A stretch of DNA of 64,000 nucleotides from Microbacterium caowuchunii (GCF_008727755.1 NZ_CP044231.1:1116001-1180000); one strand, 5' to 3'; shown: positions 45,339 through 55,902, counted from the first letter of the stretch. The notes: generated by a model from the letters alone, not told the origin. Program-made: numbers and translations.

Positions 45339-46205
45339 TCAGGCCACGTCGGGGAGCGCCACCCGGACGTCGAGCCCGAGGTCCAGTCCCCGCGCCGCGT
45401 GGGTGAGCGCGCCGACCGAGATGACGTCCACGCCCGTCTCCGCGATCCGGCGCACCGTGTCCAGGTTCACGCCCCCGGACGCGTCGATCATGGCCCGTCC
45501 GGCGATCTGCTCGACGCCGCGGCGCAGGTCATCGAGGGAGAAGTTGTCGAGCATGATCGTGTCCACGCCCGCCGCCAGCACGGCCTCGATCTGGTCGAGC
45601 CGGTCGACCTCCACCTCCACGTGGGTGGTGTGCGGCAGGCGGGCGATCGCCGCTTCGAGGGCCTGGGTCACCGAGAGCCCGGATGCGGTGAGCACCGCCA
45701 GATGGTTGTCCTTGGCCATCACGGCATCCGAGAGCGAGAACCGATGGTTGTGCCCGCCGCCGGAGACGACGGCGTGGCGTTCGAACGCGCGCAGCCCCGG
45801 GGTGGTCTTGCGCGTGTCCGCGATCCGTGCGCCGGTGTGCGCGACCTCGGCGACGTACGCGGCGGTGAGCGTGGCGATGCCGGACATCCGCTGCACGAAG
45901 TTGAGTCCGACGCGTTCCGCGGTGAGGACGGACCGTGCGGGGCCGTCCACGACGGCGAGCCGGTCACCCGCGGCGAAGCGGTCGCCGTCGTCCACCAGGA
46001 CGTCGACGCGCACGTCGGGGTCGACGAGCCGGAACGCGGCCGCGAAGACCTCGCCGCCGGAGAAGACGCCCGGTTCCCGGGCGATCAGCTCGGCGCTCGC
46101 GAGCGCTGCGGCCGGGATGAGCGATGCGCTCGTCAGGTCGCCCCAGGGGGCGTCCTCCTCGAGGGCGGATGCGACGACACGGTCGATGGTGGCACGGGTC
46201 AGCAT
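45339..46205 (-). CDS. nadC: Nicotinate-nucleotide pyrophosphorylase (quinolinate PRTase)
   Basis: A 288-residue enzyme converting quinolinate and PRPP to nicotinate mononucleotide, the third step of de novo NAD synthesis. Recognisable parts are the N-terminal EDAPWGDLTSASLIP, the Arg/Lys-rich quinolinate site (DTRKTTPGLRAFER), HVEVEVDRLDQ and the C-terminal ISVGALTHAARGLDLGLDV. It overlaps the end of nadB by 7 bases. Confidence 0.95.
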   Translation of the reverse strand: MLTRATIDRVVASALEEDAPWGDLTSASLIPAAALASAELIAREPGVFSGGEVFAAAFRLVDPDVRVDVLVDDGDRFAAGDRLAVVDGPARSVLTAERVGLNFVQRMSGIATLTAAYVAEVAHTGARIADTRKTTPGLRAFERHAVVSGGGHNHRFSLSDAVMAKDNHLAVLTASGLSVTQALEAAIARLPHTTHVEVEVDRLDQIEAVLAAGVDTIMLDNFSLDDLRRGVEQIAGRAMIDASGGVNLDTVRRIAETGVDVISVGALTHAARGLDLGLDVRVALPDVA

Positions 46206-47716
46206 GCGGTTGCCTCCTGCATCTCCGGAACGGACGGGGTCTCATCACGCCGGACGTGGGCGCCGACCGACCCGCGGCGGCGGCGGGCCGCGGCGACGAC
46301 CTCGACGGCGACGCGCAGCAGATTGGCGTCCTCGCGGGCGGCGACGTCGACCGGCCGGTCGGTGCCGGAGCGGGACCAGGCGGCGAGGACGGCAGTGGCG
46401 CGGGCGAGGCCGGACTCGTCCCGGACGAGACCGGCGTGGTCCCACATGAGCTGCTGCAGCGCCGCCCGGGTGAACGGGGGAGCGTCCGGCGCGGACGGTT
46501 CGACGGCGGCGAGCGGGGTGCCGGCGGCAGGGCCGGCCCAGGGGGTGCCCGCATCCGCGAGCACGGCGTCGCCCACCCGTGCGCCGAACACGGCCCCCTC
46601 CAGCAGCGAGTTCGAGGCGAGGCGGTTGGCGCCGTGCACGCCGGTGCGGGCCGTCTCGCCGACGGCGTAGAGCCGGGGCACCGTCGTCCGGCCGGCGAGG
46701 TCGGTGCTGACTCCGCCCATCATGTAGTGCGCCGCGGGTGTGACCGGGACGGGTTCCCGCGACCAGTCGAGGCCGCGCGAGCGGAGGACCGCGTCGATGG
46801 TGGGGAACCGCGCGGCCAGGAAGGCGGCCGTGTCCGGTGCGCCGAGGCCCGTCGCGTCCAGGACGACGGGGCCGTCCTGCTCGGCGATGGCACGCGCCAC
46901 GACGTCCCGTGGGGCGAGCTCCCCGTCCGGGTGGGCGTCGAGCGCGAAGCGCCGGCCATCCGCATCCCGGAGGACGGCGCCCTCCCCGCGGACCGCTTCG
47001 GAGATCAGGAAGGGGGCGCCCACGGCGAGCACGGTCGGGTGGAACTGGACGAACTCGAGGTCCGCGACGGCGGCTCCGGCGCGGAGGGCGGCGGCGATGC
47101 CGTCGCCGGTGGCCACCGCGGGGTTCGTGGTGTGCGGGTACAGCCGCCCGGCGCCACCGGTGGCGAGCACGACCGCGTCCGCGGTGATCGTGCGCCGTGC
47201 GCCCGACACGAGCACCTCGACTCCCGCGGCGTGGCCGTCCACGAGGACGACGTCGAGGAGGAAGGCGTGCTCCAGGACGGTGACCGTGCTCCGCTCGAGC
47301 GCGTCGAGCAGGGTCCGCTCGATCGCGGCGCCGGTGGCGTCTCCGCCCGCGTGCAGGATGCGGGGGTGCGAGTGCGCCCCCTCGAGTCCCCGGCGCAGGT
47401 TCCCGTCGTCGTCGCGGTCGAACGGGACGCCGGCCTCGATCAGGTCACGGATGCGGGCGGGGCCCTCCTCCACCAGGATGCGGGCCGCCGCCGGGTCGGC
47501 GAGGCCCGCCCCCGCGGTGAGTGTGTCGGCGAGATGCGCCGCGGTGGTGTCGGACGCCGTCAGCACCCCGGCGATGCCGCCCTGGGCGGACCGGGTGGCG
47601 GTCTCGTCGAGATCGCCCTTCGTCACCAGGGTCACCTCCGCGCCGTTTCTCTCGGCGCGGAGGGCGGCGGTGAGGCCGGCGATGCCGCTGCCGACGACCA
47701 CCACGTGCCTGGTCAC
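46199..47716 (-). CDS. nadB: L-aspartate oxidase
   Basis: A 505-residue flavoprotein that oxidises aspartate to iminoaspartate, the first step of NAD synthesis. The FAD motif VVVVGSGIAGLTAALRAER starts the protein; RSAQGGIAG, LHAGGDATGAAIERTLLD, HPTVLA and GANRLASNSLLEGAVFG are succinate dehydrogenase/NadB-family signatures. GTG at 47716 overlaps the nadA stop (GTGA). Confidence 0.95.
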   Translation of the reverse strand: MTRHVVVVGSGIAGLTAALRAERNGAEVTLVTKGDLDETATRSAQGGIAGVLTASDTTAAHLADTLTAGAGLADPAAARILVEEGPARIRDLIEAGVPFDRDDDGNLRRGLEGAHSHPRILHAGGDATGAAIERTLLDALERSTVTVLEHAFLLDVVLVDGHAAGVEVLVSGARRTITADAVVLATGGAGRLYPHTTNPAVATGDGIAAALRAGAAVADLEFVQFHPTVLAVGAPFLISEAVRGEGAVLRDADGRRFALDAHPDGELAPRDVVARAIAEQDGPVVLDATGLGAPDTAAFLAARFPTIDAVLRSRGLDWSREPVPVTPAAHYMMGGVSTDLAGRTTVPRLYAVGETARTGVHGANRLASNSLLEGAVFGARVGDAVLADAGTPWAGPAAGTPLAAVEPSAPDAPPFTRAALQQLMWDHAGLVRDESGLARATAVLAAWSRSGTDRPVDVAAREDANLLRVAVEVVAAARRRRGSVGAHVRRDETPSVPEMQEATAC

Positions 47717-49041
47717 GCGGGCGCCCCGGCGGGCTTTGCCGCCAGCATCCGCTCCAGCGCGACGCGGGCCGGGTCCGCGACGGACGAGGGGACCGTGATG
47801 CGGTTGAGCACCGTGCCGGCCACGAGGGCCTCGAGCACCCACGCCAGGTACCCGGGATGGATGCGGTACATCGTGGAGCAGGGGCAGACGACCGGGTCGA
47901 GGCAGAAGATCTCGTGCTGGGGGTGCTCCGCCGCGAGGCGCTGGACCAGGTTGATCTCGGTGCCGATCGCGAAGGTCGTCGGCTCCGTGGCCGCCGCGAT
48001 GGCCTTCCGGATGAAGTCGGTGGAGCCGGCCGAGTCAGCCGCGTCGACGACGTCCATGGGGCACTCCGGGTGCACGATCACCTCGACGCCCGGGTGCTCG
48101 GCGCGCGCCTGGGTGATCTGGTCGACCGTGAACCGGCGGTGCACGGAGCAGAACCCGTGCCAGAGGATCACGCGCGAGTCGCGCAGGGTCGCCTCGTCGG
48201 TTCCGCCGTAGGGCCGGGTGGGGTTCCACATGGGCATCTGCTCGAGCGGCACGCCCATCGCCTTGGCGGTGTTGCGGCCCAGGTGCTGGTCGGGGAAGAA
48301 GAGCACCCGACGCCCACGGGCGAACGCCCACTCCAGGACCGTGCGCGCGTTCGAGGAGGTGCAGACGATGCCGCCGTGGCGCCCGACGAAGCCCTTGATC
48401 GCGGCGGACGAGTTCATGTAGGTGACCGGGATGACCGGGAGGAGCCCGTCCGCATCCGGGGTGTCCATGTCACCGAAGACGTCTTCCAGGGTCTCCCAGC
48501 ACTCCTCGACCTGGTCGATGCTGGCCATGTCCGCCATCGAGCAGCCGGCGGCGAGGTTCGGCAGGATCACGGCCTGGTCCGCTCCGGAGAGGAGGTCGGC
48601 GGTCTCCGCCATGAAGTGCACGCCGCAGAAGACGATCGCCTCGGCGTCGGGGCGGGACTTCGCAGCGTTGGCCAGCTGGAAGGAGTCGCCCACATAGTCC
48701 GCGTGCCGGACGACCTCCTCGCGCTGGTAGAAGTGCCCCAGCACGACGACGCGGTCCCCGAGCGTCTGCTTCGCCGCACGGATGCGGGCATCCAGCTCCT
48801 CGTCCGACGCGTCGCGGTACTCCTGGGGGAGCTGCGGCTGGCGGGGCGCGCCGGTGGGGATGACGTCGCCCATCGATGCGCCGGGGCCGTAGCCGGGGCG
48901 TGCGTCGAAGTCCCAGGGGCCCGCGGCGAGGTCCGTGTTGCAGGTCGAACCGGTGCCCGATCCGGCGACGATCGCCTGGATCTCGTGATCGACCGAGGGA
49001 TCGATCGGCCGGGGCTGCAGGGTCAGCGAGACAGTGCTCAT
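47713..49041 (-). CDS. nadA: Quinolinate synthase
   Basis: A 442-residue [4Fe-4S] enzyme that condenses iminoaspartate with DHAP to quinolinate. Cluster-type cysteine contexts include AAGCSMADM, HPECPMD and VCPCSTMYRI, and the YQREEVVRHADYVGDS substrate motif is intact. The N-terminal ~75 residues form an actinobacterial extension containing no cluster motif. ATG at 49041 overlaps the stop of the regulator gene (ATGA). Confidence 0.95.
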   Translation of the reverse strand: MSTVSLTLQPRPIDPSVDHEIQAIVAGSGTGSTCNTDLAAGPWDFDARPGYGPGASMGDVIPTGAPRQPQLPQEYRDASDEELDARIRAAKQTLGDRVVVLGHFYQREEVVRHADYVGDSFQLANAAKSRPDAEAIVFCGVHFMAETADLLSGADQAVILPNLAAGCSMADMASIDQVEECWETLEDVFGDMDTPDADGLLPVIPVTYMNSSAAIKGFVGRHGGIVCTSSNARTVLEWAFARGRRVLFFPDQHLGRNTAKAMGVPLEQMPMWNPTRPYGGTDEATLRDSRVILWHGFCSVHRRFTVDQITQARAEHPGVEVIVHPECPMDVVDAADSAGSTDFIRKAIAAATEPTTFAIGTEINLVQRLAAEHPQHEIFCLDPVVCPCSTMYRIHPGYLAWVLEALVAGTVLNRITVPSSVADPARVALERMLAAKPAGAPA

Positions 49042-49799
49042 GTCGTGCTCGATTCGTGCGTGGATGAGGTGGCGGCGAGGGGGCCGCGGTCGGCCAGCTC
49101 GACGTCCCGGTGCGGACGGTACAGACGTGCCGGACGGTGGCTGCCGGTGCGGAAGGAGTCGGTGCGCACGAGGGTCCCGGAGTTCTCGACCTGACGGCGG
49201 AAGTTCGCCGGGTCGAGGCGTCTGCCGAGGATCGCCTCGTAGACCTCGCGCAGTTCCGCCAGGGTGAAGGTGTCGGCCATGAGCCCGTGCGCCACCCTGC
49301 TGTAGCCCGCCTTGTTGCGCAGGCGCCACAGGGCGTAGTCGACGATCTGATTGTGGTCGAAGGCGAGCGTGGGCAGATCGTTGACCTCGAACCAGGCGAC
49401 GTTCTCCGGCGCATCTCCGCCGGAGGCATGGGCGGCGACCTGCGCGTCGACCTCGTCCGCGCGCAGCAGTGCCCAGTACACGATCGAGACGACCCGGGTG
49501 GGGGAGCGGGCGACGTCGCCGAACGCGTAGAGCTGTTCCAGGTAGCTCGGCGTCAGCCCGGTGGTCTCGGCGAGCGTGCGGGAGGCGGCGTCGTCGAGGT
49601 TCTCGGCGATGTCGAGCCAACCGCCCGGCAGCGCCCACAGGCCGTCGTAGGGGTCGCGGGTGCGGCGGACGAGCGGCAGTACCAGTCTCGGGCAGTCCGC
49701 GGCATCGCGGCGGAGGCTGAAGATGACGGTGGACACGGCGACCCGCGTGACGTCGGACTCGACGTCGGGGGCGGAGGCGGGGATTCGGGTTCGTGTCAT
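49038..49799 (-). CDS. nrtR: NrtR-type Nudix transcriptional regulator of NAD synthesis
   Basis: A 253-residue protein. The N-terminal part is a Nudix-like domain (LPLVRRTRDPYDGLWALPGGWLD, then SRTLAETTGL); the C-terminal part is a winged helix with LREVYEAILGRRLDPANFRRQVENSG. That two-domain build is NrtR, which binds ADP-ribose or related nucleotides and represses NAD genes. The Nudix box lacks the full GX5EX7REUXEEXGU acid set (SRTLAETTG in place of REL-EE-G), as expected for a sensor rather than a hydrolase. It heads the nadABC operon and a near-perfect palindrome lies eight bases upstream. Confidence 0.9.
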   Translation of the reverse strand: MTRTRIPASAPDVESDVTRVAVSTVIFSLRRDAADCPRLVLPLVRRTRDPYDGLWALPGGWLDIAENLDDAASRTLAETTGLTPSYLEQLYAFGDVARSPTRVVSIVYWALLRADEVDAQVAAHASGGDAPENVAWFEVNDLPTLAFDHNQIVDYALWRLRNKAGYSRVAHGLMADTFTLAELREVYEAILGRRLDPANFRRQVENSGTLVRTDSFRTGSHRPARLYRPHRDVELADRGPLAATSSTHESSTT

Positions 49800-49807
49800 C
49801 GTGACTC

Positions 49808-49826
49808 TAAGTTCGACTCGATCTTA
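49808..49826. promoter_or_regulatory. Candidate NrtR operator
   Basis: A 19-bp near-perfect palindrome, TAAGTTCGACTCGATCTTA, with only one non-matching pair besides the centre. It starts eight bases before the nrtR ATG, and the minus-strand TAAGAT within it could be the -10 box, so binding would block the whole operon. Confidence 0.75.
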
Positions 49827-49914
49827 ATGTCACCCTGACCAGAACCGCAACCGGGGTCCCGCGCCCCGGCGGGGCTCCAGGCCGGGCCCGTACGCTGAAC
49901 GGAGGAGGACGGGA

Positions 49915-51096
49915 ATGATCGCGATCGCGCTGGACGTAGTGTGCGTGCTGGCGCTGGTGCTCGCCCTGGTACAGGGGATCCGTCGCGGGCTACTGGCGAG
50001 TCTCGGTGCGATCGCCGGACTCGCCCTGGGCGGTCTCGCGGCGTGGTGGCTGGTGCCCGTGGTCGGTCGACTCGTGCAGGCGCCGGAGTGGCGGGGCTGG
50101 GCCATCCTCGGCGTCGTCGCCGTGCTGCTGTTCGGCGGCGCGGCGCTCGGCGGTGCCGTGGGCTCGACTCTGCGCCGGGGTGCGGACCGCATCCGCCTGA
50201 AATGGCTCGACCGCGCGCTGGGTGCGGTCGTGAACGTCGGCGTCGTGGGTCTCGCCCTCTCGCTCGTCGGGCAGTCCGTCGCCGCCACCGGTATGCCGGT
50301 GGTCTCGGAGGCGGTGGGGTCGTCCACCGTGCTCCGCACGATCGACTCGGTGACGCCCCGCCCCGTCGACGAGGCGCTCGCGCAGGTGCGCGCGATCGTC
50401 ATCGACGACGGCCTCCCGCGGCTCGGGGAGCTCTTCGACGCGCTGCCGTCCGTCACCGCGTCGCCGCCGGTCGACCTGGCGGATCCCGCCCTCAGCGGGG
50501 CCGCCCAGTCCGTCGCCCGCATCGCCGGGACCGCTTACTCCTGCGGGCGCAGCCTGACCGGTACCGGGTTCGTCGTCGCCCCGGACCGCGTCGTCACCAA
50601 TGCGCACGTGGTCGCCGGTGTCGCGGCCCCCGTCGTGGAGCTGCCCGGTCGCATCGCACAGGAGGGACGCGTGGTGTACTTCGACGCGGGGACCGACCTC
50701 GCCGTCATCGCCGTGGACGGCCTGGATGCGGGAGCCCTCGCGGTGGGGGAGAACCTGCCGCTGGGCGGATCGGGTGTCGTGCAGGGATATCCCTACGGCG
50801 GACCCTTCACGATGGGGTCGGCGTCGGTGCTCTCCGTCGGCGTCGTGCCCGTGCCGGACATCTACGATTCTGCGTCCGCGCTCCGCGAGGTGTACGCGCT
50901 GGCCGCGGACGTGCGCCCCGGAAATTCCGGGGGTCCGCTCCTGGACGCCGCCGGCGACGTCGTGGGGGTCGTGTTCGCCCGTGCCGACGACGGCACGGAG
51001 GTGGGGTACGCCATGACGACAGCTCCGCTGCGACCGGTGGTGGATGCCGCGCCCACCCTTTCCGAGAGCGTGCCCACCGGATCCTGCGTGGACTGA
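49915..51096 (+). CDS. MarP-like membrane serine protease (CvpA domain plus trypsin-like domain)
   Basis: A 393-residue protein. The first 130 residues are a CvpA-type four-helix membrane domain. A periplasmic-side trypsin-like domain follows with His (VVTNAHVVAG), Asp (AGTDLAVIAVDG) and Ser (RPGNSGGPLLDA), so the catalytic triad is complete. Two cysteines (SCGRS and the C-terminal GSCVD) may pair. The architecture is that of MarP of mycobacteria, which protects against acid and oxidative stress. GGAGGAGG precedes the ATG. Confidence 0.93.
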   Translation: MIAIALDVVCVLALVLALVQGIRRGLLASLGAIAGLALGGLAAWWLVPVVGRLVQAPEWRGWAILGVVAVLLFGGAALGGAVGSTLRRGADRIRLKWLDRALGAVVNVGVVGLALSLVGQSVAATGMPVVSEAVGSSTVLRTIDSVTPRPVDEALAQVRAIVIDDGLPRLGELFDALPSVTASPPVDLADPALSGAAQSVARIAGTAYSCGRSLTGTGFVVAPDRVVTNAHVVAGVAAPVVELPGRIAQEGRVVYFDAGTDLAVIAVDGLDAGALAVGENLPLGGSGVVQGYPYGGPFTMGSASVLSVGVVPVPDIYDSASALREVYALAADVRPGNSGGPLLDAAGDVVGVVFARADDGTEVGYAMTTAPLRPVVDAAPTLSESVPTGSCVD

Positions 51097-51119
51097 TCGC
51101 GTTCGGACACCCCGGCGGC

Positions 51120-51125
51120 TATGCT
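51120..51125 (+). promoter_or_regulatory. -10 box for the glycine riboswitch-gcv operon
   Basis: TATGCT lies about 35 bases before the first riboswitch aptamer. No clear -35 element is visible. Confidence 0.5.
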
Positions 51126-51154
51126 GGGCGCCACACGTGAACATCGGCCCCACG

Positions 51155-51352
51155 ATCGTTGCGGGAGAGCCTCGGCAGTTTCTGTGCCGGGCACCGAAGG
51201 AGCAAGCCTCCCCGCCAATCTCTCAGGTACGCGTACCGCCGCGGTCGGGCCACTCTGGAAAGCGATCCTCCGGGATCCGCCGACGGTGAAAACCGCAGCA
51301 TCCGTTCGCCCGGATCATGCGGTGAAACTCTCAGGCCGATGACAGAGGGGGA
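51155..51352 (+). ncRNA. Tandem glycine riboswitch (gcvT motif)
   Basis: Two glycine aptamers in series lead the gcv operon. Aptamer 1 contains GCGGGAGAGC, GCACCGAAGGAGCAAGCC and ATCTCTCAGGTA (about 51161-51230). Aptamer 2 contains CACTCTGGAAAGC, CGACGGTGAAAA and AAACTCTCAGGCC, followed by GATGACAGAGGGGGAG (about 51251-51352). The segment after it reaches the gcvT start in 44 bases. In known examples glycine binding turns on the cleavage system; no clear terminator is visible, so control may act on translation. Confidence 0.93.
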
Positions 51353-51396
51353 GTTCTACAGGCATCCGCCTGCCCGCACCTATCCGGGGAGAACTC

Positions 51397-52584
51397 ATGA
51401 CCGAACTCCGTTACACCCCGCTTCGCGAACGCCATGAGCAACGCGGCGCGGCCTTCACCGACTTCGGCGGCTGGATGATGCCGGTGCGGTACTCCTCGGA
51501 CCTCGCCGAGCATCACGCCGTGCGCGACGCTGCCGGGCTCTTCGACATCTCGCACATGGGCGAGTTCCTCGTCACCGGTGCGGATGCGGCATCCTTCCTG
51601 GACTACGCGCTCGCCGGCCGCATCTCGACGATGCGGGTGGGCAAGGCGAAGTACTCGCTGGTCCTCACCGAGGACGGGGGTGTCGTCGACGACGTCATCG
51701 TGTACCGCATCGCGGACGACCGGTTCCTCGTGATCGCCAACGCGGGCAACCGCGACGCCGTCGCGACGGCGTTCGCGGAACGGGCGCAGCGTTCACCGGT
51801 CGCGGCCACTTTCCGGGAGAGCTCGGACGCGGACGGCGGGGCGACCTCGTTCGCGCACATCCCCGGCGTGTCCGGGATCGCCGTCGTCGAGGATGTCTCC
51901 GATCAGTTCGCCCTGATCGCCGTGCAGGGACCGCGCGCCCGCGCCGTGCTGGAGGCGACCCCAGGACTGGACGGGTTCGAACCGGCGCTCGCGGAACTCG
52001 GCTCCTACGCCTGGGCGAGCGCGGGCTTCGACGGCGAGCGGGTGCTCGTCGCCCGCACCGGGTACACCGGCGAGGACGGCTTCGAGCTGATGGTCCCCGA
52101 TCGCCGGGCGGTCGCCTTGTGGGACGCCCTCCTCACGGCGGGAGAGCCGCTCGGCCTCGTACCGGCCGGCCTCGCGGCCCGCGACACCCTGCGACTGGAA
52201 GCGGGCATGCCCCTCTACGGGCACGAACTCGGCCGCGGGATCCGGCCGGCGCAGGCGGGGCTCGGTCGCACCGTCGCGGCGGACAAGGACGATTTCGTCG
52301 GCAAGGACGCCACCGAGCCCGCCGCGGACGCCCCCGTGCTCGTCGGACTCGTGGCAGAGGGGCGGCGCGCCGGCCGCGCCGGCTACGCGGTGGTCGACGC
52401 CGACGGCACGCCCGTGGGCGAGATCACCAGCGGTGCCCTGAGCCCGACCCTCGGGCACCCCATCGCCATGGCGTACGTCCGTCCCGACCTGGCCGAGCCC
52501 GGCACCGAACTCGCGATCGACGTGCGAGGCACCCGCATCCCCACCACCGTCACCGCACTGCCTTTCTACCGGAGGAAGAAATGA
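51397..52584 (+). CDS. gcvT: Glycine cleavage system aminomethyltransferase (T protein)
   Basis: A 395-residue protein that transfers the methylene carbon of the H-protein-bound intermediate to tetrahydrofolate, releasing ammonia. Motifs include [34 protein letters not shown] and the C-terminal [21 protein letters not shown]. It is the first gene after the riboswitch, and its TGA overlaps the gcvH ATG. Confidence 0.95.
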   Translation: MTELRYTPLRERHEQRGAAFTDFGGWMMPVRYSSDLAEHHAVRDAAGLFDISHMGEFLVTGADAASFLDYALAGRISTMRVGKAKYSLVLTEDGGVVDDVIVYRIADDRFLVIANAGNRDAVATAFAERAQRSPVAATFRESSDADGGATSFAHIPGVSGIAVVEDVSDQFALIAVQGPRARAVLEATPGLDGFEPALAELGSYAWASAGFDGERVLVARTGYTGEDGFELMVPDRRAVALWDALLTAGEPLGLVPAGLAARDTLRLEAGMPLYGHELGRGIRPAQAGLGRTVAADKDDFVGKDATEPAADAPVLVGLVAEGRRAGRAGYAVVDADGTPVGEITSGALSPTLGHPIAMAYVRPDLAEPGTELAIDVRGTRIPTTVTALPFYRRKK

Positions 52585-52964
52585 CCGATCTCAGCGCTCT
52601 CTCGTACACGGCCGAGCACGAATGGGTGCGCATCGACGGCACCGTCGCGACCTTCGGCATCACGGACTTCGCCGCCGAGAAGCTCGGCGACGTCGTGTTC
52701 GTCGATCTCCCGGCGGCGGACTCCGAACTCGCCGCCGGAACGGTCTGCGGGGAGATCGAATCCACCAAGTCGGTGGGCGAGCTCTACGCGCCGCTGTCCG
52801 GCCGGGTCATCGAGGTCAACGGCGACGTCGACGCCGACCCCTCGATCGTCAACGCGGACCCGTACGGGGCGGGATGGCTCGTCAAGGTGGACCTCGGCGA
52901 CGTCCAGCCCACGGGCCTCCTGGACCGCGCCGCGTACGTCGCACTCACCGGGGAGGACGCGTGA
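52581..52964 (+). CDS. gcvH: Glycine cleavage system H protein
   Basis: A 127-residue lipoyl carrier. The lipoylated lysine is Lys63 in [16 protein letters not shown], and the framing segments [10 protein letters not shown] and [14 protein letters not shown] are typical. It shuttles the aminomethyl group between the P and T proteins. GGAGGAAG precedes the ATG inside the end of gcvT; the stop overlaps gcvP (GTGA). Confidence 0.96.
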   Translation: MTDLSALSYTAEHEWVRIDGTVATFGITDFAAEKLGDVVFVDLPAADSELAAGTVCGEIESTKSVGELYAPLSGRVIEVNGDVDADPSIVNADPYGAGWLVKVDLGDVQPTGLLDRAAYVALTGEDA

Positions 52965-55840
52965 GCGCCCGCTTCGCCGACCGGCACATCGGCACGGACG
53001 CCGCCGCGCAGGCGGTCATGCTCGACGCGCTCGGATACGACAGCGTCGACGCCCTCGTCGCGCAGGCGGTCCCCGCATCCATCCACACGACGCCCCGGGC
53101 GACCAGCGACGTGCCGCCGGCCGCCACCGAGGCCGAAGCGCTCGCCGAGCTCCGGGAACTGGCCGCCGCGAACCGTCCCGCGACGTCGCTGATCGGTCTC
53201 GGTTACTACGGGACCCACACCCCCTCGGTGATCAGCCGGAACGTCTTCGAGAACCCGTCCTGGTACACGGCGTACACGCCCTACCAGCCGGAGATCTCGC
53301 AGGGCCGGCTCGAGGCGCTCATCAACTTCCAGACGATGGTGACCGACCTCACCGGGCTGGCCACCGCGAACGCGTCCATGCTCGACGAGCCGACCGCCGT
53401 GGTGGAGGGCATGCTGCTCGCCCGCCGTGCAGCCACGTCCCGCTCCGACGTCTTCGTCGTCGACGCCGACGCACTGCCGCAGACCAAGGCGCTCCTGCGG
53501 CACCGCGCGGCCGCGGTCGGTGTGGAGCTCCGTGAGGTGGCACTCGCGGATGCCGGGCTCCCGGCGGACACCGAGGCGTTCGGGGTCTTCGTGCAGTACC
53601 CGGCCGCATCCGGGCGGGTCTGGGACCCGTCCGTCGTGATCGCGCAGGTGCAGGAGCAGGCGGGAGTCGCGGTCGTCGCCGCCGACCTGCTGGCGCTGAC
53701 GCTGCTGCGCTCGCCGGGATCGCTGGGTGCGGATATCGCCGTCGGCACGACGCAGCGATTCGGCGTGCCGCTCGGCTTCGGCGGGCCGCACGCGGGCTAC
53801 CTCGCGGTGCGCCGCGGTCTGGAACGTCAGATGCCCGGCCGGCTGGTCGGCGTCTCCCAGGACGCCAGCGGGCATCCGGCCTACCGGCTCGCGCTGCAGA
53901 CCCGTGAACAGCACATCCGCCGGGAGAAGGCCACCTCGAACATCTGCACCGCGCAGGTGCTGCTGGCCGTGATGGCCGCGATGTATGCCGTCTACCACGG
54001 CGCGGAAGGCCTCCGCGCGATCGCGGAGGGCGTCTCCCGCAAGGCCGAGGCGCTCGCCGCGGAACTGCGCGCGTACGGGCTGACGGTGCGGCACGACGCG
54101 TTCTTCGACACCATCCGCGTGGTCGTCCCGGGGACCGCGGAGCGCATCGTCGAGCGGGCTCGGGCGCGTGGCTACCAGCTGTTCTGGGCGGATGCGGCGA
54201 CCGTCGGGATCTCGGTGGACGAGACGACGACGGACGCCGACCTCTCTGCGGTGGTGGCGGCGTTCGGCGGCTCGGAGACCGGCGAGGGCGAGCCGCGGCT
54301 GGACTCCGCCGGCGCTCCCGTGCTCGCCGGGGTCGCCCCGACGCTTCGCCGGGAGGACGAGTATCTGACGCATCCGGTGTTCCGGGAGCATCGCTCCGAG
54401 ACCGCCATGATGCGGTACCTGAAGACGCTCGCCGACCGCGACTACGCCCTCGACCGGGGCATGATCCCGCTCGGCTCGTGCACGATGAAGCTGAACGCGG
54501 CCACCGAGATGGCGGCGGTGTCCTGGCCCGAGTTCTCCCGCGTGCATCCCTTCGCCCCCGAGGCGGATGTGCACGGCTACCTCGCCATGATCGAGCAGCT
54601 CGAGACGTGGCTGGCCGAGGTCACCGGGTACGACGCGGTCTCGGTGCAGCCGAACGCGGGGTCCCAGGGCGAGCTCGCCGGGCTCCTCGCGATCCGCGGA
54701 TACCACCGTGCGAACGGCGAGACCGAACGCACCGTCTGCCTCATCCCGTCGTCCGCGCACGGGACGAACGCGGCATCGGCGGTGCTCGCCGGGATGCGGG
54801 TCGTGGTCGTCGCCTGCGACGAGGCGGGGAACGTCGACCTGGGCGACCTCCGGGCGAAGATCGCCGCGCACGCGGCATCCCTCGCCGCCCTCATGATCAC
54901 CTACCCGTCCACGCACGGGGTGTACGAGCACGACGTGCTGGAGATCACCCAGGCCGTGCACGATGCCGGCGGACAGGTGTACATCGACGGCGCCAACCTC
55001 AACGCCCTGCTCGGGGTCGCCCGGTTCGGCGACCTCGGCGGCGACGTGTCCCACCTGAACCTGCACAAGACCTTCGCCATCCCGCACGGCGGGGGCGGGC
55101 CGGGCGTCGGACCGGTCGGGGCCAAGGCGCATCTCGCGCCCTACCTGCCCTCGCATCCCTTCGCGCAGCGCGCCGATCACGCGGGCGGTCACATCTTCGA
55201 CGGCGGGCCCATCGCCGGTGCGCCCTACGGGTCGGCGTCCATCCTGCCGATCTCGTGGGCCTACGTGCGGATGATGGGTCTCGAGGGCCTGCGCGAGGCG
55301 ACCGGTGCCGCCGTGCTGTCGGCGAACTACATCGCGTTCCGGCTGCGGGAGCACTACCCGGTGCTGTACGCCGGAGAGGCGGGGCTCGTCGCGCACGAGT
55401 GCATCCTGGATCTGCGGCCCCTCCGGGAGGAGACCGGGATCACCGTCGACGACGTGGCCAAGCGCCTGATCGACTACGGCTTCCACGCGCCCACCATGTC
55501 GTTCCCGGTCGCGGGCACGCTCATGGTCGAGCCGACCGAGTCCGAGGACCTGCCCGAGATCGAGCGGTTCATCGAGGCGATGATCCAGATCAAGGCGGAG
55601 GCCCTGGCCGTTGCCGCCGGGCGCTGGCCGGCCGACGACAACCCGCTCGTGCACGCGCCGCACACGGCGCAGTCCGTCGTGGCGGGGGAGTGGCCGCATC
55701 CGTACACGCGCGAGGAGGCCGTCTACCCGGTGCCCTCGCTCGTGCGCACCAAGTACTGGCCCCCGGTGCGCCGGATCGACAACGCCTACGGGGACCGCAA
55801 CCTCGTGTGCGCCTGCCCGCCGCCCGAGGCCTTCGCCTGA
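52961..55840 (+). CDS. gcvP: Glycine dehydrogenase (decarboxylating), P protein
   Basis: A 959-residue PLP enzyme with fused alpha and beta halves. The PLP lysine is in [17 protein letters not shown], and other family segments are FRRRHIGT-like ([11 protein letters not shown]), [28 protein letters not shown] and [10 protein letters not shown]. It decarboxylates glycine and loads the H protein. GTG start. The operon lacks its own lpd gene, which is usual because the E3 subunit is shared. Confidence 0.96.
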   Translation: MSARFADRHIGTDAAAQAVMLDALGYDSVDALVAQAVPASIHTTPRATSDVPPAATEAEALAELRELAAANRPATSLIGLGYYGTHTPSVISRNVFENPSWYTAYTPYQPEISQGRLEALINFQTMVTDLTGLATANASMLDEPTAVVEGMLLARRAATSRSDVFVVDADALPQTKALLRHRAAAVGVELREVALADAGLPADTEAFGVFVQYPAASGRVWDPSVVIAQVQEQAGVAVVAADLLALTLLRSPGSLGADIAVGTTQRFGVPLGFGGPHAGYLAVRRGLERQMPGRLVGVSQDASGHPAYRLALQTREQHIRREKATSNICTAQVLLAVMAAMYAVYHGAEGLRAIAEGVSRKAEALAAELRAYGLTVRHDAFFDTIRVVVPGTAERIVERARARGYQLFWADAATVGISVDETTTDADLSAVVAAFGGSETGEGEPRLDSAGAPVLAGVAPTLRREDEYLTHPVFREHRSETAMMRYLKTLADRDYALDRGMIPLGSCTMKLNAATEMAAVSWPEFSRVHPFAPEADVHGYLAMIEQLETWLAEVTGYDAVSVQPNAGSQGELAGLLAIRGYHRANGETERTVCLIPSSAHGTNAASAVLAGMRVVVVACDEAGNVDLGDLRAKIAAHAASLAALMITYPSTHGVYEHDVLEITQAVHDAGGQVYIDGANLNALLGVARFGDLGGDVSHLNLHKTFAIPHGGGGPGVGPVGAKAHLAPYLPSHPFAQRADHAGGHIFDGGPIAGAPYGSASILPISWAYVRMMGLEGLREATGAAVLSANYIAFRLREHYPVLYAGEAGLVAHECILDLRPLREETGITVDDVAKRLIDYGFHAPTMSFPVAGTLMVEPTESEDLPEIERFIEAMIQIKAEALAVAAGRWPADDNPLVHAPHTAQSVVAGEWPHPYTREEAVYPVPSLVRTKYWPPVRRIDNAYGDRNLVCACPPPEAFA

Positions 55841-55902
55841 CCCGCGGCCCCGCCCCGCGTCCCGGTCTCGGACCGTGCACCCGGGTCTCGGGCCGTGTTC
55901 TT

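Noticed and set aside
46124..48211. A 695-codon open frame on the plus strand over the nad operon
   Set aside because: It is antisense to nadB and nadA, which have unambiguous motifs.
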